From assembly GCA_031383555.1 (NCBI GenBank), contig JANMZR010000036.1:1-47915 (forward strand): 47,915 nucleotides of DNA. The letters are read 5' to 3'. Under the pieces are notes generated by a model. The model was given only the letters and a program-made list of their open reading frames with translations, made no database searches and had not been told where the DNA came from. Shown here in pieces: positions 8,537 to 18,044 of this stretch. Each line of letters begins with the position of its first letter. The first letter of the stretch is position 1. The stretch is from JANMZR01 sp031383555. Its GTDB lineage: Bacteria > Bacteroidota > Bacteroidia > Cytophagales > Spirosomataceae. A program made the translations under genes and the position numbers.

Positions 8537-8676
8537 AGCCAAATTACAACCTTTTTTTACTAAAGTATTCTAAAATTAAATCATTAAAAAAGACTTTTGT
8601 AATTGAAACATTTTAGCTTAAATTGTATTCAAATTCTAATTATTTTATTTCGTATCAGTTTTAAAAAAATAATCAT

Positions 8677-9369
8677 ATGAAAAAACTTCAATTTACACTC
8701 TTAATTTCTTTGATTTTTGCTTCGGGTTTTTCACAAAATATACTTTCCAAAAATGAAGTAAAAAATGGTTGGGATTTATTGTTTGATGGAAAATCACTCG
8801 ACAATTGGCGTACCTATAAAAACACAAAACTTAATTGGGAGGCTATTAATGGCAGTTTACATAACAAAAATCATGATGCATCGGAAGCTGCTCGTGGTGA
8901 TTTGATGACTGTGAAAAAGTATAAAGATTTTGTGTTTTCATGCGAATGGAAGATTTCGCCAGAAGGGAATTCGGGGATTATTTACCGTTGTTCTGAAGAG
9001 TTTAAGCAGCCCTATTTTACAGGCCCCGAATACCAAGTAATTGATAATGAAGGCTATAAAGGTAAGTTAACTGAAAGCCAAAAGGCTGGTTGCAATTATG
9101 ACATGGAGGCTAATACAAAAGTAAAACCTAAGCCAGTTGGCGAGTGGAATAGCACCACTATTTTGGTAAATGGCAACCATGTTGAGCATTGGTTGAATGG
9201 CGTGCAAGTATTGCAATATGAATTTAACTCTGAAAAATGGTTAGCACAAAAAGAAAATAGCAAGTGGAAAACAGCCCCAAAATATGGGCTGGAGCCAGAA
9301 GGCCATATAGACTTGCAAGACCATGGGCATGAGGTTTGGTTTAGAAATTTGAAAATTAAGGAGTTGTAG
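8677..9369 (+). CDS. DUF1080 (3-keto-disaccharide hydrolase-type) secreted protein
   Basis: A 230-residue exported protein with signal peptide MKKLQFTLLISLIFASGFSQ. One concanavalin-like beta-sandwich follows. It begins NGWDLLFDGKSLDNWR, the family's hallmark, and contains GNSGIIYRC and GPEYQVIDNEG. It ends with the HIDLQDHGHEVWFRNLKIKEL strand. This family (PF06439) is named 3-keto-disaccharide hydrolase and is tied to breakdown of 3-keto sugars made by periplasmic dehydrogenases. The GMC/subunit-3 dehydrogenases at 37-41.5 kb and the TIM barrel at 42.5 kb could supply or use such sugars, but they are 28 kb away. The gene stands alone and ends before a strong bidirectional hairpin. Confidence 0.85.
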   Translation: MKKLQFTLLISLIFASGFSQNILSKNEVKNGWDLLFDGKSLDNWRTYKNTKLNWEAINGSLHNKNHDASEAARGDLMTVKKYKDFVFSCEWKISPEGNSGIIYRCSEEFKQPYFTGPEYQVIDNEGYKGKLTESQKAGCNYDMEANTKVKPKPVGEWNSTTILVNGNHVEHWLNGVQVLQYEFNSEKWLAQKENSKWKTAPKYGLEPEGHIDLQDHGHEVWFRNLKIKEL

Positions 9370-9415
9370 GGAAATTGGATTAATGAGTTTTCCGATTGTA
9401 ATAATTTTTAAAAAA

Positions 9416-9460
9416 AATCCTATAAGATTTTAAACGGGGCCGCCTAGGCCTTATAGGATT
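9416..9460. terminator. Bidirectional terminator between convergent genes
   Basis: An 11-bp stem, AATCCTATAAG (9416-9426) and CTTATAGGATT (9450-9460), encloses a 23-nt GC-rich loop. A-rich flanks on the left and right give T-runs on both transcripts. It sits between the convergent DUF1080 and PVC-dehydrogenase genes and probably ends both. Confidence 0.7.
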
Positions 9461-9497
9461 AAAAATGGTAACTTTTTAGTTAAAATATAGCTAAATT

Positions 9498-12400
9498 TTA
9501 TTTTTTCAAAGTTTTCATATACTTCACTAAATCAACTACTTCCTGTTCTTTTAGCGTATCAAAAATACCTACAGGCATCAATGAACTTGCCATTACTTCA
9601 CGAGATTGGATGTCGGTTTTATTTATTCTGGTGGCTTCTTGCCCAACCATTCGCATAGTGATTTGTCGTTCGTTTTCAGAAGAAATATTGCCCGAATAGG
9701 TGCGCCCATCACGTGTGGTAATCACAACTAACCTATAATCCTCTTGAATTTCACCACTCGGATTGAGCACATTGAACAGTAAATAATCAAGATTACCACG
9801 GTTTGAGCCAGTTAATTCGGGGCCAATATTGCCACCTTTTCCATACATTTTATGGCAGGAGCCACAAGCTTTTTGGAAGGCTGTTTCACCTTTTAGCATA
9901 TTACCTTCGTCCACAGCTTTTGGCGTTAGAATTCTATGATATTTTGCATATGATTTTTCTAATGACTGCTCTTGCTCAATGGGACCCCAAACTTCAATAA
10001 AGCCGCTTCCAACAACTCGCAAAAGCTGGCGTGCAGTATACGCTGGAATATCTGACTTTGGAACTACCTGATTTTTAATAGCTTGAGTTAATTGCCAGCC
10101 ATATTTAGGTCGGGATGAAAGCGTTTGAATAGCTTGATGTTTTTCAAAAACATTCAATTTTTTATAGCTGGAAATAAGCAAGTTGGCAAATTTTTCTTCA
10201 TCATAATTAGCCATTGCTTCTATAACTTCTAGCCTTATTTTAGTGTCATTAAAAAGACTAAGAATTTCGTTTTTTAGTTCAATTCTTTTTTGACTTGCTA
10301 AGGAATTAATCGCTTTTTTTCGTAAATCAAGACTAGCCTTTTCATTTTTTGCAGTCGCCAGATAAATTTGAGACACTTCAGTATCACCAAATTTTTGGGC
10401 TATTTGGTTGGCTATTTGGGCTGTTTTACCTTTTTGTAATTTTAGCTTTTGATAAATAAATGGCCAATTTTTTGGGGCTTTTAAATCGAACCGTTCGTCT
10501 AGGCCATCACGAATACCTTCTAAAATATCAATTTGGTTTTTAGTGCTTTTTTCAATTTGACTTACTATAAGTTCTGCTTCATTGGCATCAATTAATCGGC
10601 GTGATATATAATTGGTAATCAATGGAATAGCACTATTTTTTTGAATATCTAATACCTGATTTATATTGTTTTTAACCATTGGTTCTAAGCCAAACCATAA
10701 CATTTTTGGAATATTATGGTCATTGGTATCTTCATTATGTTTTACTAATTCTGAGGCTATTTTTAATGCAAAATCAGTCGAAATTCTTTGCATTGTAGCA
10801 GCCAAATACAACCTTACTACTGCGGAGGTTTCAAACTTTGCCATATTTATAAATTGATTCAGTGCCAATTCACTTGGATTTTTATCCTCACATAAAAGCT
10901 GAATTGCCCAAGCTCTTAAATATTCATCTTTATGGTTTAAAAGCTCAAAAAGTTGATTTTTTTCAAAATTATTGGTAATATGTAAAGCCCAAATTGCTCG
11001 GAGTTTATAATCTACTTTTTCATTTAGTTTTAAAATATTTTGTAGTTTGGCAATTGCTTCGGCATCAATGTTTCTAATTGCAGCTCTTTTTTGTAAAATT
11101 ACTCTAGCCCTTCGTGCATGCCAATCACTTTCAATAGCTTGATATTTAGCCAATTGCAAATCAGTTTCTTTATCCAAATCAGCATATCTACCATCAAAAT
11201 TTTCGGCTAAAGATTTTTCAGGCATTATTCTAAAAACCCGACCAGTTTCGCCGTTCAGTACTTCTTTTCCACAAATATCGGCATCGTGCCAGTCGAGCAC
11301 ATAAATACCACCATCGGGACCAACTTCCATACTAAAACCGACCCATTGGGCATTGTTGGCTTCCATGAGTTCATCACCATGTTTAGCTACAAATCCTGAG
11401 CCTTTTTTCTCCAAAATATCAGACAAAACAGCATGCTCGTGAATATTTGCCATGAATATTCTGCCTTGGTGCTCAGTCGGGAAAGCATCGGATTGGTACA
11501 CTCTTGCACCACCATGCGCTGAGCGATGGCTATGGTCGCCAATGGTACGAATATCAGAGTACAAATAGGGGTTAAAATGCTGTCCACCTTGCCTATGATA
11601 CACACCACCGGGTATCACATGCCACATATGCGGAATTACGCAGGCAGAGATAAATAGCTGACCCTTAGCGTTATAGTCAATTCCCCAAGGGTTGCTAAAG
11701 CCATGAGCCACTACTTCAAAAATATCTTTAGTGGGGTGGTACCGCCAAACTCCACCGTTTATATCGACCCCTTCACCTTCTAAAATATCTTCGGGAAAGG
11801 CATCATTATGTTTATAAATTTTACTTTTGCCTACAGGCTTTTTTACTTTACTTGGAGTGGCAAAACCTTGGCAGCCATACAACCAACCGTCGGGCCCCCA
11901 ATGCAAGCTATTGAGTGTTTCATGCCTGTCACGAATGCCCCATCCAGTCAACCGCACTTCAATATTCTCCATATCGGCAACATCGTCATGGTTTTTATCT
12001 GGCACAAAAAGAAGATTGGGTGGAGCGCCTAAAAACAAGCCATCAAAGCCTATTGCCATGGCTGCTGGGAATGCTATTCCTTCTAAAAACACCTTTTTAA
12101 TATCAGCCACTCCATCATGATTGGTGTCCTCCAAAATGAGTATTCTACTATTCCCTGCTTTTGAAAAACCATAACCACGAGATTCATAATCACGGTTTTC
12201 GGCTATCCATAGGCGACCACGGTCGTCCCAACAAAAGGCCATAGGTTGAGTAATCATAGGTTCGGAAGCCCAAACATTTGTTTTAAAACCAGCCTTCATC
12301 GTCATCGCCAATACAGCAGAATCAGGTGTCAGAAATTTGGCATCTCGGCCTTCTTTTTGGGCAATTCCCCAAAGTGAATAGGCCATATCCTGCCCACTGA

Positions 12401-13313
12401 AATCCGACCATAATTTATTGATTGTTAAATCATTAGGCTCGCCAGTATGTACCACAATTTGGTGTTTTATGATTTCTGTTGCCCCTTTTTTTATTTGCCA
12501 GTCGGCCATTCTAGCGCCTGCGGTACCAATACCTAATTGACCATCAACACGCCAATGTTGTGGAAAGCCCTTATTTTCCGGGTGATCCATTACTGTGATA
12601 TTAGCTTTATCGCTCCGGCCATCGAGTTTTATGCCAACATTTACCCAATTAGATCGTTGACCTTCAGCTTTCTCGTTTTTTTGTCTGGCACCATTAAGCA
12701 CTTCTCCATCATCTCCAGCTTTCCAAGGCATGCGTACAAAAAGGCCTCCATAATCATATTTGCCAATAGTTACATCTGTTTGAGCTTCTCCAGCCCAAAC
12801 CAAATTGAGTAAATATTTACCGTTTTCTTCCCGCATTGTCCAAGTTTGAGTTTCGGTAAGTACGGCAATACCTTTTTCATCTAAAAGATCATATTCTGTT
12901 TCCCATTTAACTTCCAAACCAGCTGCTTTTATAATTTTAGCCGATTTTTTTCGCCAATAATCACCTTCAGGATGGTGAAAATAATCTCGACTATTAACCC
13001 GAGTATAGCCAATATAAATGCCGGTTTGGTGCTTATGATGGCCTGGACTATATTCTGTGAGAATTCCTTTGCCATCTGGTGCAACTATTGGGTGAAGAAA
13101 AGGCCTAAAATCAGGTTTGACTACTTGAGTTACAATTGGGGCTTTACTGTTTTTTCTGAAAATTGAAATTGTGTTCAATTTATCATTTTGAACTATCGAT
13201 AATTGGGTTTTTCTATCGCTTTGGCAAAAAGAAATATTGGTTAATGAAATAATAATAATCAGTGTGTTAAATAAAAAAAGTTTCATAGTTAGTTTAATTA
13301 TTTTATTGTTCAA
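9498..13313 (-). CDS. DUF6807 + PVC-type dehydrogenase + HEAT + cytochrome c fusion
   Basis: A 1271-residue exported protein. A second in-frame ATG at 13286 gives a cleaner signal peptide (MKLFLFNTLIIIISLTNISFCQ) and may be the true start. Residues about 30-310 form a DUF6807 (PmoA-like) domain with PFLHPIVAPDGKGIL and SPGHHKHQTGIYIGY. About 330-710 is the Pirellula/Verrucomicrobium-type membrane-bound dehydrogenase beta-propeller, with GRLWIAENRDYESRG and WGPDGWLYGCQG. About 720-1110 is helical HEAT-like repeat. The C-terminal 130 residues form the matching haem-binding domain with C1150-G-S-C-H1154. It likely oxidises a sugar or polymer in the periplasm and passes electrons to the haem. The substrate is unknown. 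It sits alone between a terminator and bestrophin. Confidence 0.85.
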   Translation of the reverse strand: MNNKIIKLTMKLFLFNTLIIIISLTNISFCQSDRKTQLSIVQNDKLNTISIFRKNSKAPIVTQVVKPDFRPFLHPIVAPDGKGILTEYSPGHHKHQTGIYIGYTRVNSRDYFHHPEGDYWRKKSAKIIKAAGLEVKWETEYDLLDEKGIAVLTETQTWTMREENGKYLLNLVWAGEAQTDVTIGKYDYGGLFVRMPWKAGDDGEVLNGARQKNEKAEGQRSNWVNVGIKLDGRSDKANITVMDHPENKGFPQHWRVDGQLGIGTAGARMADWQIKKGATEIIKHQIVVHTGEPNDLTINKLWSDFSGQDMAYSLWGIAQKEGRDAKFLTPDSAVLAMTMKAGFKTNVWASEPMITQPMAFCWDDRGRLWIAENRDYESRGYGFSKAGNSRILILEDTNHDGVADIKKVFLEGIAFPAAMAIGFDGLFLGAPPNLLFVPDKNHDDVADMENIEVRLTGWGIRDRHETLNSLHWGPDGWLYGCQGFATPSKVKKPVGKSKIYKHNDAFPEDILEGEGVDINGGVWRYHPTKDIFEVVAHGFSNPWGIDYNAKGQLFISACVIPHMWHVIPGGVYHRQGGQHFNPYLYSDIRTIGDHSHRSAHGGARVYQSDAFPTEHQGRIFMANIHEHAVLSDILEKKGSGFVAKHGDELMEANNAQWVGFSMEVGPDGGIYVLDWHDADICGKEVLNGETGRVFRIMPEKSLAENFDGRYADLDKETDLQLAKYQAIESDWHARRARVILQKRAAIRNIDAEAIAKLQNILKLNEKVDYKLRAIWALHITNNFEKNQLFELLNHKDEYLRAWAIQLLCEDKNPSELALNQFINMAKFETSAVVRLYLAATMQRISTDFALKIASELVKHNEDTNDHNIPKMLWFGLEPMVKNNINQVLDIQKNSAIPLITNYISRRLIDANEAELIVSQIEKSTKNQIDILEGIRDGLDERFDLKAPKNWPFIYQKLKLQKGKTAQIANQIAQKFGDTEVSQIYLATAKNEKASLDLRKKAINSLASQKRIELKNEILSLFNDTKIRLEVIEAMANYDEEKFANLLISSYKKLNVFEKHQAIQTLSSRPKYGWQLTQAIKNQVVPKSDIPAYTARQLLRVVGSGFIEVWGPIEQEQSLEKSYAKYHRILTPKAVDEGNMLKGETAFQKACGSCHKMYGKGGNIGPELTGSNRGNLDYLLFNVLNPSGEIQEDYRLVVITTRDGRTYSGNISSENERQITMRMVGQEATRINKTDIQSREVMASSLMPVGIFDTLKEQEVVDLVKYMKTLKK

Positions 13314-13424
13314 TTTAGTGAAAAGTTCTCAAAATACCAACCTGAATATTTCAGATTTAGATTAAAAAAATTTGTGAGTTTTGTTTCTAATAAATTTGGA
13401 AAATTTGTGTCAAAATCATTTATT

Positions 13425-14294
13425 TCATCCTAATATTTCTTCCAAATTAGCTTTTACATTTTTTACAATCGAGTCCAAAGCCAAGTCATTATTGTCTTTT
13501 CCGAAAGGATCTTCAATTTCCTCAGCAATCATTTCAATACCTGCAAAAGCATAAAACACTAAAGTTACTATGGGTATTGCCCAAAAGCCAAACTCTAAAA
13601 CAAAGCTAAAAGGCATGGTGAAAACATAGAGGAAAATCATTTTTTTTATGAAAATATTATAGGAAGAAGGAATAGGCGTGTTCTTTATGCGTTCGCAGCC
13701 TCCAATATTTTCAGTAAAGGAACTGAGCTCATTATTTAATACAATTAACTGGCTTCCCGTGAATGTATTATTTTTATATAATTCATTGATTTTATGGTAA
13801 ATAGATTGAAATATTAGGTTAGGAATATGTTTAGTTTTCTCATAATAATCTCTATTAAAATTGTCAAAAAACTCCAAATGACTTATACTGTCATTTCCTC
13901 TCAAGCGATCTTTTGTTGCATGCAAATAATTACCAATTTGTATTTTGAAAAATCTAATTGACTCATGATTTTCGGGTAGAAAAGCCGCAAGTTTCATCGC
14001 TAAATTTCTCGAATTGTTAGTAAAACTGCCCCAAAGCCTGCGGCCTTCCCACCAGCGGTCGTAGGATGTATTGGTGCGAAAAACTAACAAAAGTGACAAT
14101 ACAAAACCCACTAAGGAGTGAACTGCGATTGGATTTTTTATCGAAGTCAGGTGCAAAACACGGTTTTCAACATAATAAAATATTCCAGTATAAGCCATAA
14201 CCGCCAACATAGCAGGCAATAATTTCCGAAAAGTGTCGGCCTTTTGAAAATAAAATATAAGCTTCCACCAGTCTTTCGGATTGTATGTTATCAT
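13425..14294 (-). CDS. Bestrophin-family anion channel
   Basis: A 289-residue inner-membrane protein of the bestrophin/UPF0187 family, which forms pentameric anion (or, in some bacteria, cation) channels. The N-terminal WWKLIFYFQKADTFRKLLPAM is followed by a hydrophobic hairpin. The most conserved block is LLVFRTNTSYDRWWEGRRLWG. The C-terminal region has the acidic stretch EEIEDPFGKDNNDLAL, close to the family's DPFG motif. Four hydrophobic segments are visible. The gene is monocistronic with a TATATTTG box 30 bp upstream. Confidence 0.92.
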   Translation of the reverse strand: MITYNPKDWWKLIFYFQKADTFRKLLPAMLAVMAYTGIFYYVENRVLHLTSIKNPIAVHSLVGFVLSLLLVFRTNTSYDRWWEGRRLWGSFTNNSRNLAMKLAAFLPENHESIRFFKIQIGNYLHATKDRLRGNDSISHLEFFDNFNRDYYEKTKHIPNLIFQSIYHKINELYKNNTFTGSQLIVLNNELSSFTENIGGCERIKNTPIPSSYNIFIKKMIFLYVFTMPFSFVLEFGFWAIPIVTLVFYAFAGIEMIAEEIEDPFGKDNNDLALDSIVKNVKANLEEILG

Positions 14295-14323
14295 AGAAAT
14301 TTGTTGTTTTTGTAATTTGAAAT

Positions 14324-14331
14324 CAAATATA
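14324..14331 (-). promoter_or_regulatory. Candidate -7 promoter box for the bestrophin gene
   Basis: The minus strand reads TATATTTG, matching TAnnTTTG, 30 bp before the bestrophin ATG. No clear -33 element was found at the usual spacing. Confidence 0.35.
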
Positions 14332-14457
14332 TTTATTTACTATCGAAAAACAGTTAAATTAGTTAAAGTTGAAATTGAAATAAATAGAGAATCAACAATG
14401 TCATGGTTGTATAATCATTTTAAAATCGGGTAATTTGTAAAAATATAATTAACAACT

Positions 14458-15397
14458 ATGAAACTCATTTTTAACATAATCAAATATCTATTCTTAACCA
14501 TACTAACCATAATTATTGGTTTTTGTGCTCTCAATTATTATTCTGATTTAAGTTTGGATGAAATGAAAGCTAAATATACCAATTCCGAATCTGAATTTTT
14601 GGAATTGGACGGCATGCAGGTGCATTATCGAGATGAGGGAAATCCAGCAGACTCTATTCCTTTGGTATTGATACATGGCACTGGATCAAACCTTCATACT
14701 TGGGATGTATGGACAGACCAAATGAAAGCTCAACATAGAATAATAAGGTTAGATTTGCCAGCTTATGGCCTTACTGGGCCCAATAAAAATCATTACTATT
14801 CTTCAAAATATTATGTGAGTTTTTTGCATGATTTTTTACAAAAACTAAATGTAAAAAATTGCTTTATGGCAGGCAATTCTTTAGGTGGAAAAATCACCTG
14901 GGATTATGCTTTGCAATACCCAAATGAAATTAAAAAAATGATTTTGATTGATGCTGCTGGTTATCCTTCCAAAAAGTTAGGTGGTGCTTTGGTATTTAAA
15001 ATAGCCCAAATACCTTATTTAAAACATATTTTCACAAAAGTTACACCTAAATTTATCATTGAAAAAAGTATGTTGGATGTATATGGCGACGACTCAAAAG
15101 TGACCCAGCAACTCATTGATCAATACCATGATATGTCGAGAAGAGCTGGAAATAGAGCTGCATTTGTGAGCCTTACTAAGATAACATTTGATGAAAATTA
15201 TAAAAGAATATCGGAAATAAAAGTACCCACGTTATTGCAATGGGGAGAATTGGATAACGCTTGAAAATGCTTATAAATTTCAAAAGGATTTGCCCAACGA
15301 CTCTTTGATAATTTATAAAGGAGTTGGCCATGTGCCGATGGAAGAAATTCCTGAGAAAACGAGTGAAGATGTTTTGACATTTTTAAGTAAAAAATGA
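14458..15397 (+). pseudogene. Alpha/beta hydrolase broken by a frameshift near its C-terminus
   Basis: The reading frame is open for 268 codons and then meets a TGA at 15262-15264. It has an N-terminal membrane anchor (about 4-26), the oxyanion motif LIHGTGSN, the nucleophile elbow AGNSLGG with S141, and the acid region LLQWGELD. The rest of the domain continues in the next frame to a TGA at 15395-15397, including the catalytic His in GVGHVPMEEIPEKTSED. Adding a second copy of the 8-bp TGGATAAC at 15251-15258 restores one frame of 315 codons, reading WGELDNWITLENAYKF, which fits the family. Loss of one repeat copy by slippage is the simplest cause. A sequencing error is the main alternative. 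Without the repair the product lacks the catalytic His. Confidence 0.82.
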
Positions 15398-15406
15398 AAT
15401 TCAAAC

Positions 15407-15444
15407 AATATATTTCAACATTAATAATATATTTCAACATTAAT
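15407..15444. repeat. Tandem 19-bp direct repeat (two copies)
   Basis: Two identical copies of AATATATTTCAACATTAAT abut at 15407-15425 and 15426-15444, just after the broken hydrolase gene. No function is evident; it looks like a recent duplication. Confidence 0.8.
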
Positions 15445-15561
15445 TATGTACCAAAATACAGTGTTTAATTCTGTAGTAAAATCATTATTAAAAAAATTAT
15501 AAAAGGTAAAATCAAAACTATTACATTTACACAGTTTTTCACAACCTTAAAATTATAAAAA

Positions 15562-16107
15562 ATGAATAAAACATTAAAACGCATTTTAATAATTGTTGGC
15601 CTTTTGGCAGTAGTATTATTTATTGCATTTAAATTTTTGCAGTACAATACAAAAAAGGCCAGTCCTGAAGCTACAGTAATTTATACGAATGGGGCTAATA
15701 TTTCTGTAAAATATTGCAAACCATTCAAAAAAGGAAGGGAGATTTTTGGTAAACTAATCCCTTACGATCAAGTTTGGCGTACCGGAGCCAATGAGGCCAC
15801 TACATTTGATTCTGATAAAGATTTGACAATTGGAGGCAAAGTACTTCCAGCAGGCCATTATACACTTTGGACTATACCTGGCAAAGAAAGTTGGACGGTA
15901 ATATTCAACAAAAAAGACTATATGTGGGGTGTTGGTGGCGATGGTGCAAGCCGAGAGGCCGGTAGCGATGCCTTGCAAGTAGTAGTGCCCGTGCAAGCTA
16001 CCGATGCTTTAATGGAGCAATTTGACATATCGTTCACTGACAATCCAATGCTTTCAATGGTATTGGCATGGGACAATACCAAAGTGGTAGTGCCGATGAT
16101 AAAGTAG
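15562..16107 (+). CDS. DUF2911 family protein, membrane-anchored
   Basis: A 181-residue protein with an N-terminal transmembrane segment (about 7-26) and the DUF2911 beta-domain. Recognisable stretches are SVKYCKPFKKGREIFG, YDQVWRTGANEATTF, LPAGHYTLWTIPG and WTVIFNK. Members are common in Bacteroidota as exported proteins of unknown function. The gene follows a 19-bp tandem repeat and ends before a strong bidirectional terminator shared with the convergent mraY. Confidence 0.85.
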   Translation: MNKTLKRILIIVGLLAVVLFIAFKFLQYNTKKASPEATVIYTNGANISVKYCKPFKKGREIFGKLIPYDQVWRTGANEATTFDSDKDLTIGGKVLPAGHYTLWTIPGKESWTVIFNKKDYMWGVGGDGASREAGSDALQVVVPVQATDALMEQFDISFTDNPMLSMVLAWDNTKVVVPMIK

Positions 16108-16126
16108 TTTTTTTTAATTTTACATA

Positions 16127-16164
16127 AAAAAAAGCCTTGGAATGTTTTTTCTAAGGCTTTTTTT
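16127..16164. terminator. Bidirectional intrinsic terminator
   Basis: A 12-bp stem, 16127-16138 (AAAAAAAGCCTT) and 16153-16164 (AAGGCTTTTTTT), has a 14-nt loop, with A and T tracts on the two sides. It lies between the convergent DUF2911 gene and mraY and would end both transcripts. Confidence 0.8.
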
Positions 16165-16178
16165 AGTTGTCTGCCAAT

Positions 16179-17384
16179 CTATTGCAATTTCAGCGTAACC
16201 AAAGTAATTACTGCCAATACTATTCCAATAATCCAAAAGCGAGTTACTATTTTTGCTTCGTGGTAGTTTTTCTTTTGAAAATGATGGTGCAACGGCGACA
16301 TCAGAAATATTCTTCGCCCTTCACCATATTTGCGTTTTGTATATTTAAAGTAAGTTACTTGTATCATAACTGAAACCAGTTCTATCAAAAATATACCGCA
16401 TAAAATAGGAATTAACAACTCTTTTCTGATCACAATAGCCAAAGTTGCTATGATGCCGCCAATCATTAGGCTACCCGTATCGCCCATAAATACTTGTGCT
16501 GGGTAGGCATTGTACCATAAAAATCCGATGAGCGCTCCTACAAATGCAGCCACAAATATGGCGAGCTCACCAGAATTGGGAATATAGAAAATATTCAAAT
16601 ATTGTGAAAACACTTTATTGCCAGATACATAGGCCAATACACCCAAGCAAAGCATTATTATTACGGATGTTCCTGCAGCTAATCCGTCTATTCCATCAGT
16701 AATATTAGCGCCGTTTGATACAGCTGTTATGATAAAAATTACAATTATAGTATAGACAATCCATGAATATTGCTCAGGAATAAAAGAGAACAAATGATTA
16801 TAATCGATTTGATTATTTTTCATAAAAGGCACATTGGTTACTAGCGACTTAATATCCTGATAATTAGTTAATTCGCCTGCAGCATTTACTGCTTTTGATC
16901 CATAAATTCTCACTTTTATATTATCATTGTAAAACATAGTAAGGCCAACAATTAAACCCAAACCAATTTGTCCTACAATTTTAAATTTGCCAGGAAGGCC
17001 TGCTTTATCTTTTTTGAAAACCTTGATATAGTCATCAATAAAGCCAATACCGCAAGTCCATAAAGTAGCAGTTATCATTAATATTATATATACATTGGCA
17101 AGTTTTGCAAATAATATTACTGGAATTATTAAGGAGGCCAAAATGATAAAACCGCCCATTGTGGGAGTTCCTTTTTTCTGCATTTGACCTTCTAAACCGA
17201 GGTCACGGATGCTTTCGCCAATCTGTTGTTTTTGCAAATAATTGATAATGCGGCGGCCAAATATTGCGCCAATCACCAAGGATGTGAAAGTGGCTGCAAA
17301 AGCTCTGAACGTAATATATTGAAAAACACCAGCACCTGGGAAAGAAAAATGCTTGTCGAGGTATTCGAATAGGTAATAAAGCAT
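16179..17384 (-). CDS. mraY: Phospho-N-acetylmuramoyl-pentapeptide transferase
   Basis: The inner-membrane enzyme that attaches phospho-MurNAc-pentapeptide to undecaprenyl phosphate, making lipid I. The 401-residue length is usual for Bacteroidota, which carry an extra loop (about 150-200). Diagnostic motifs are KKGTPTMGG, FIDDYIKVFKKDKAGLPGKFK with its aspartates, NGANITDGIDGLAAG, and PLHHHFQKK near the C-terminus. About ten membrane segments are visible. It is the last gene of this partial division cluster, separated from murE by a GNAT gene. Confidence 0.97.
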   Translation of the reverse strand: MLYYLFEYLDKHFSFPGAGVFQYITFRAFAATFTSLVIGAIFGRRIINYLQKQQIGESIRDLGLEGQMQKKGTPTMGGFIILASLIIPVILFAKLANVYIILMITATLWTCGIGFIDDYIKVFKKDKAGLPGKFKIVGQIGLGLIVGLTMFYNDNIKVRIYGSKAVNAAGELTNYQDIKSLVTNVPFMKNNQIDYNHLFSFIPEQYSWIVYTIIVIFIITAVSNGANITDGIDGLAAGTSVIIMLCLGVLAYVSGNKVFSQYLNIFYIPNSGELAIFVAAFVGALIGFLWYNAYPAQVFMGDTGSLMIGGIIATLAIVIRKELLIPILCGIFLIELVSVMIQVTYFKYTKRKYGEGRRIFLMSPLHHHFQKKNYHEAKIVTRFWIIGIVLAVITLVTLKLQ

Positions 17385-17506
17385 ATATAATTATTGTTAA
17401 TGGGAATTTTTTGGGATACTTACATGCAATTTATTAAAAAAAAAATTTAGACACGAATTTCAGAAATTACTCGATAAAAAATACCATACATTTCGAAGAC
17501 TAAAAC

Positions 17507-18037
17507 TCAATTTTGCCAAACTTCTTTTTCAAGTTTGTACTCAAAACTTACTTTAGGTAAACCGTTTGGGAGCAAGCCAGAAGTTACTACTCCAATTTTA
17601 AGTGCACCTAGTTTTTCTACTGCTTTTTGTGACCTGAAATTAGTTTCTCCCACATGAAACAAAACATTATCCACAGCTTCAAAAGCATAATTTATCATCA
17701 AGTTTTTCAGATTTCTGTTAAATTCAGTCGACCAATATTTTCTTGCAATAAAAGTATAACCAATTGCAATTTCTTTTTTTTCAGGTTTGAAATCATAATA
17801 TCGACTTGAACCCGCTATTTCTTCAGTTTTTTGGTCTATTATTGCAAAAGCACCTTTTGAGTCAATAGACTCATTGAATAAAACAGTAAAAACTTTCAGT
17901 TCATAACGGTTTTTATTAGGGTGTTGCTCCCAAACCAAAGGGTCGGAGGCAACGGCAAATAGGCCATCAAAATCATTGGAATTCAAGGGTCTAAGTTTAA
18001 TTATATCAGACTGTAAATGAGTGGGTTGTAAATCCAT
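17507..18037 (-). CDS. GNAT-family N-acetyltransferase (RimJ/RimL-like)
   Basis: A 176-residue acetyltransferase-like protein. The N-terminal DIIKLRPLNSNDFDGLFAVA and the later IAIGYTFIARKYWSTEFNRNLKNLMINYAFE give the acetyl-CoA-binding core, followed by VGETNFRSQKAVEKLGALKIG, typical of RimJ/RimL-type enzymes. The target is unknown. It starts 7 bp after murE and ends about 120 bp before mraY, so it interrupts the usual murE-mraY order. Because it is so close to murE it must share its transcript, but this need not mean a role in cell-wall synthesis. Confidence 0.88.
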   Translation of the reverse strand: MDLQPTHLQSDIIKLRPLNSNDFDGLFAVASDPLVWEQHPNKNRYELKVFTVLFNESIDSKGAFAIIDQKTEEIAGSSRYYDFKPEKKEIAIGYTFIARKYWSTEFNRNLKNLMINYAFEAVDNVLFHVGETNFRSQKAVEKLGALKIGVVTSGLLPNGLPKVSFEYKLEKEVWQN

Positions 18038-18044
18038 TTTCTTA

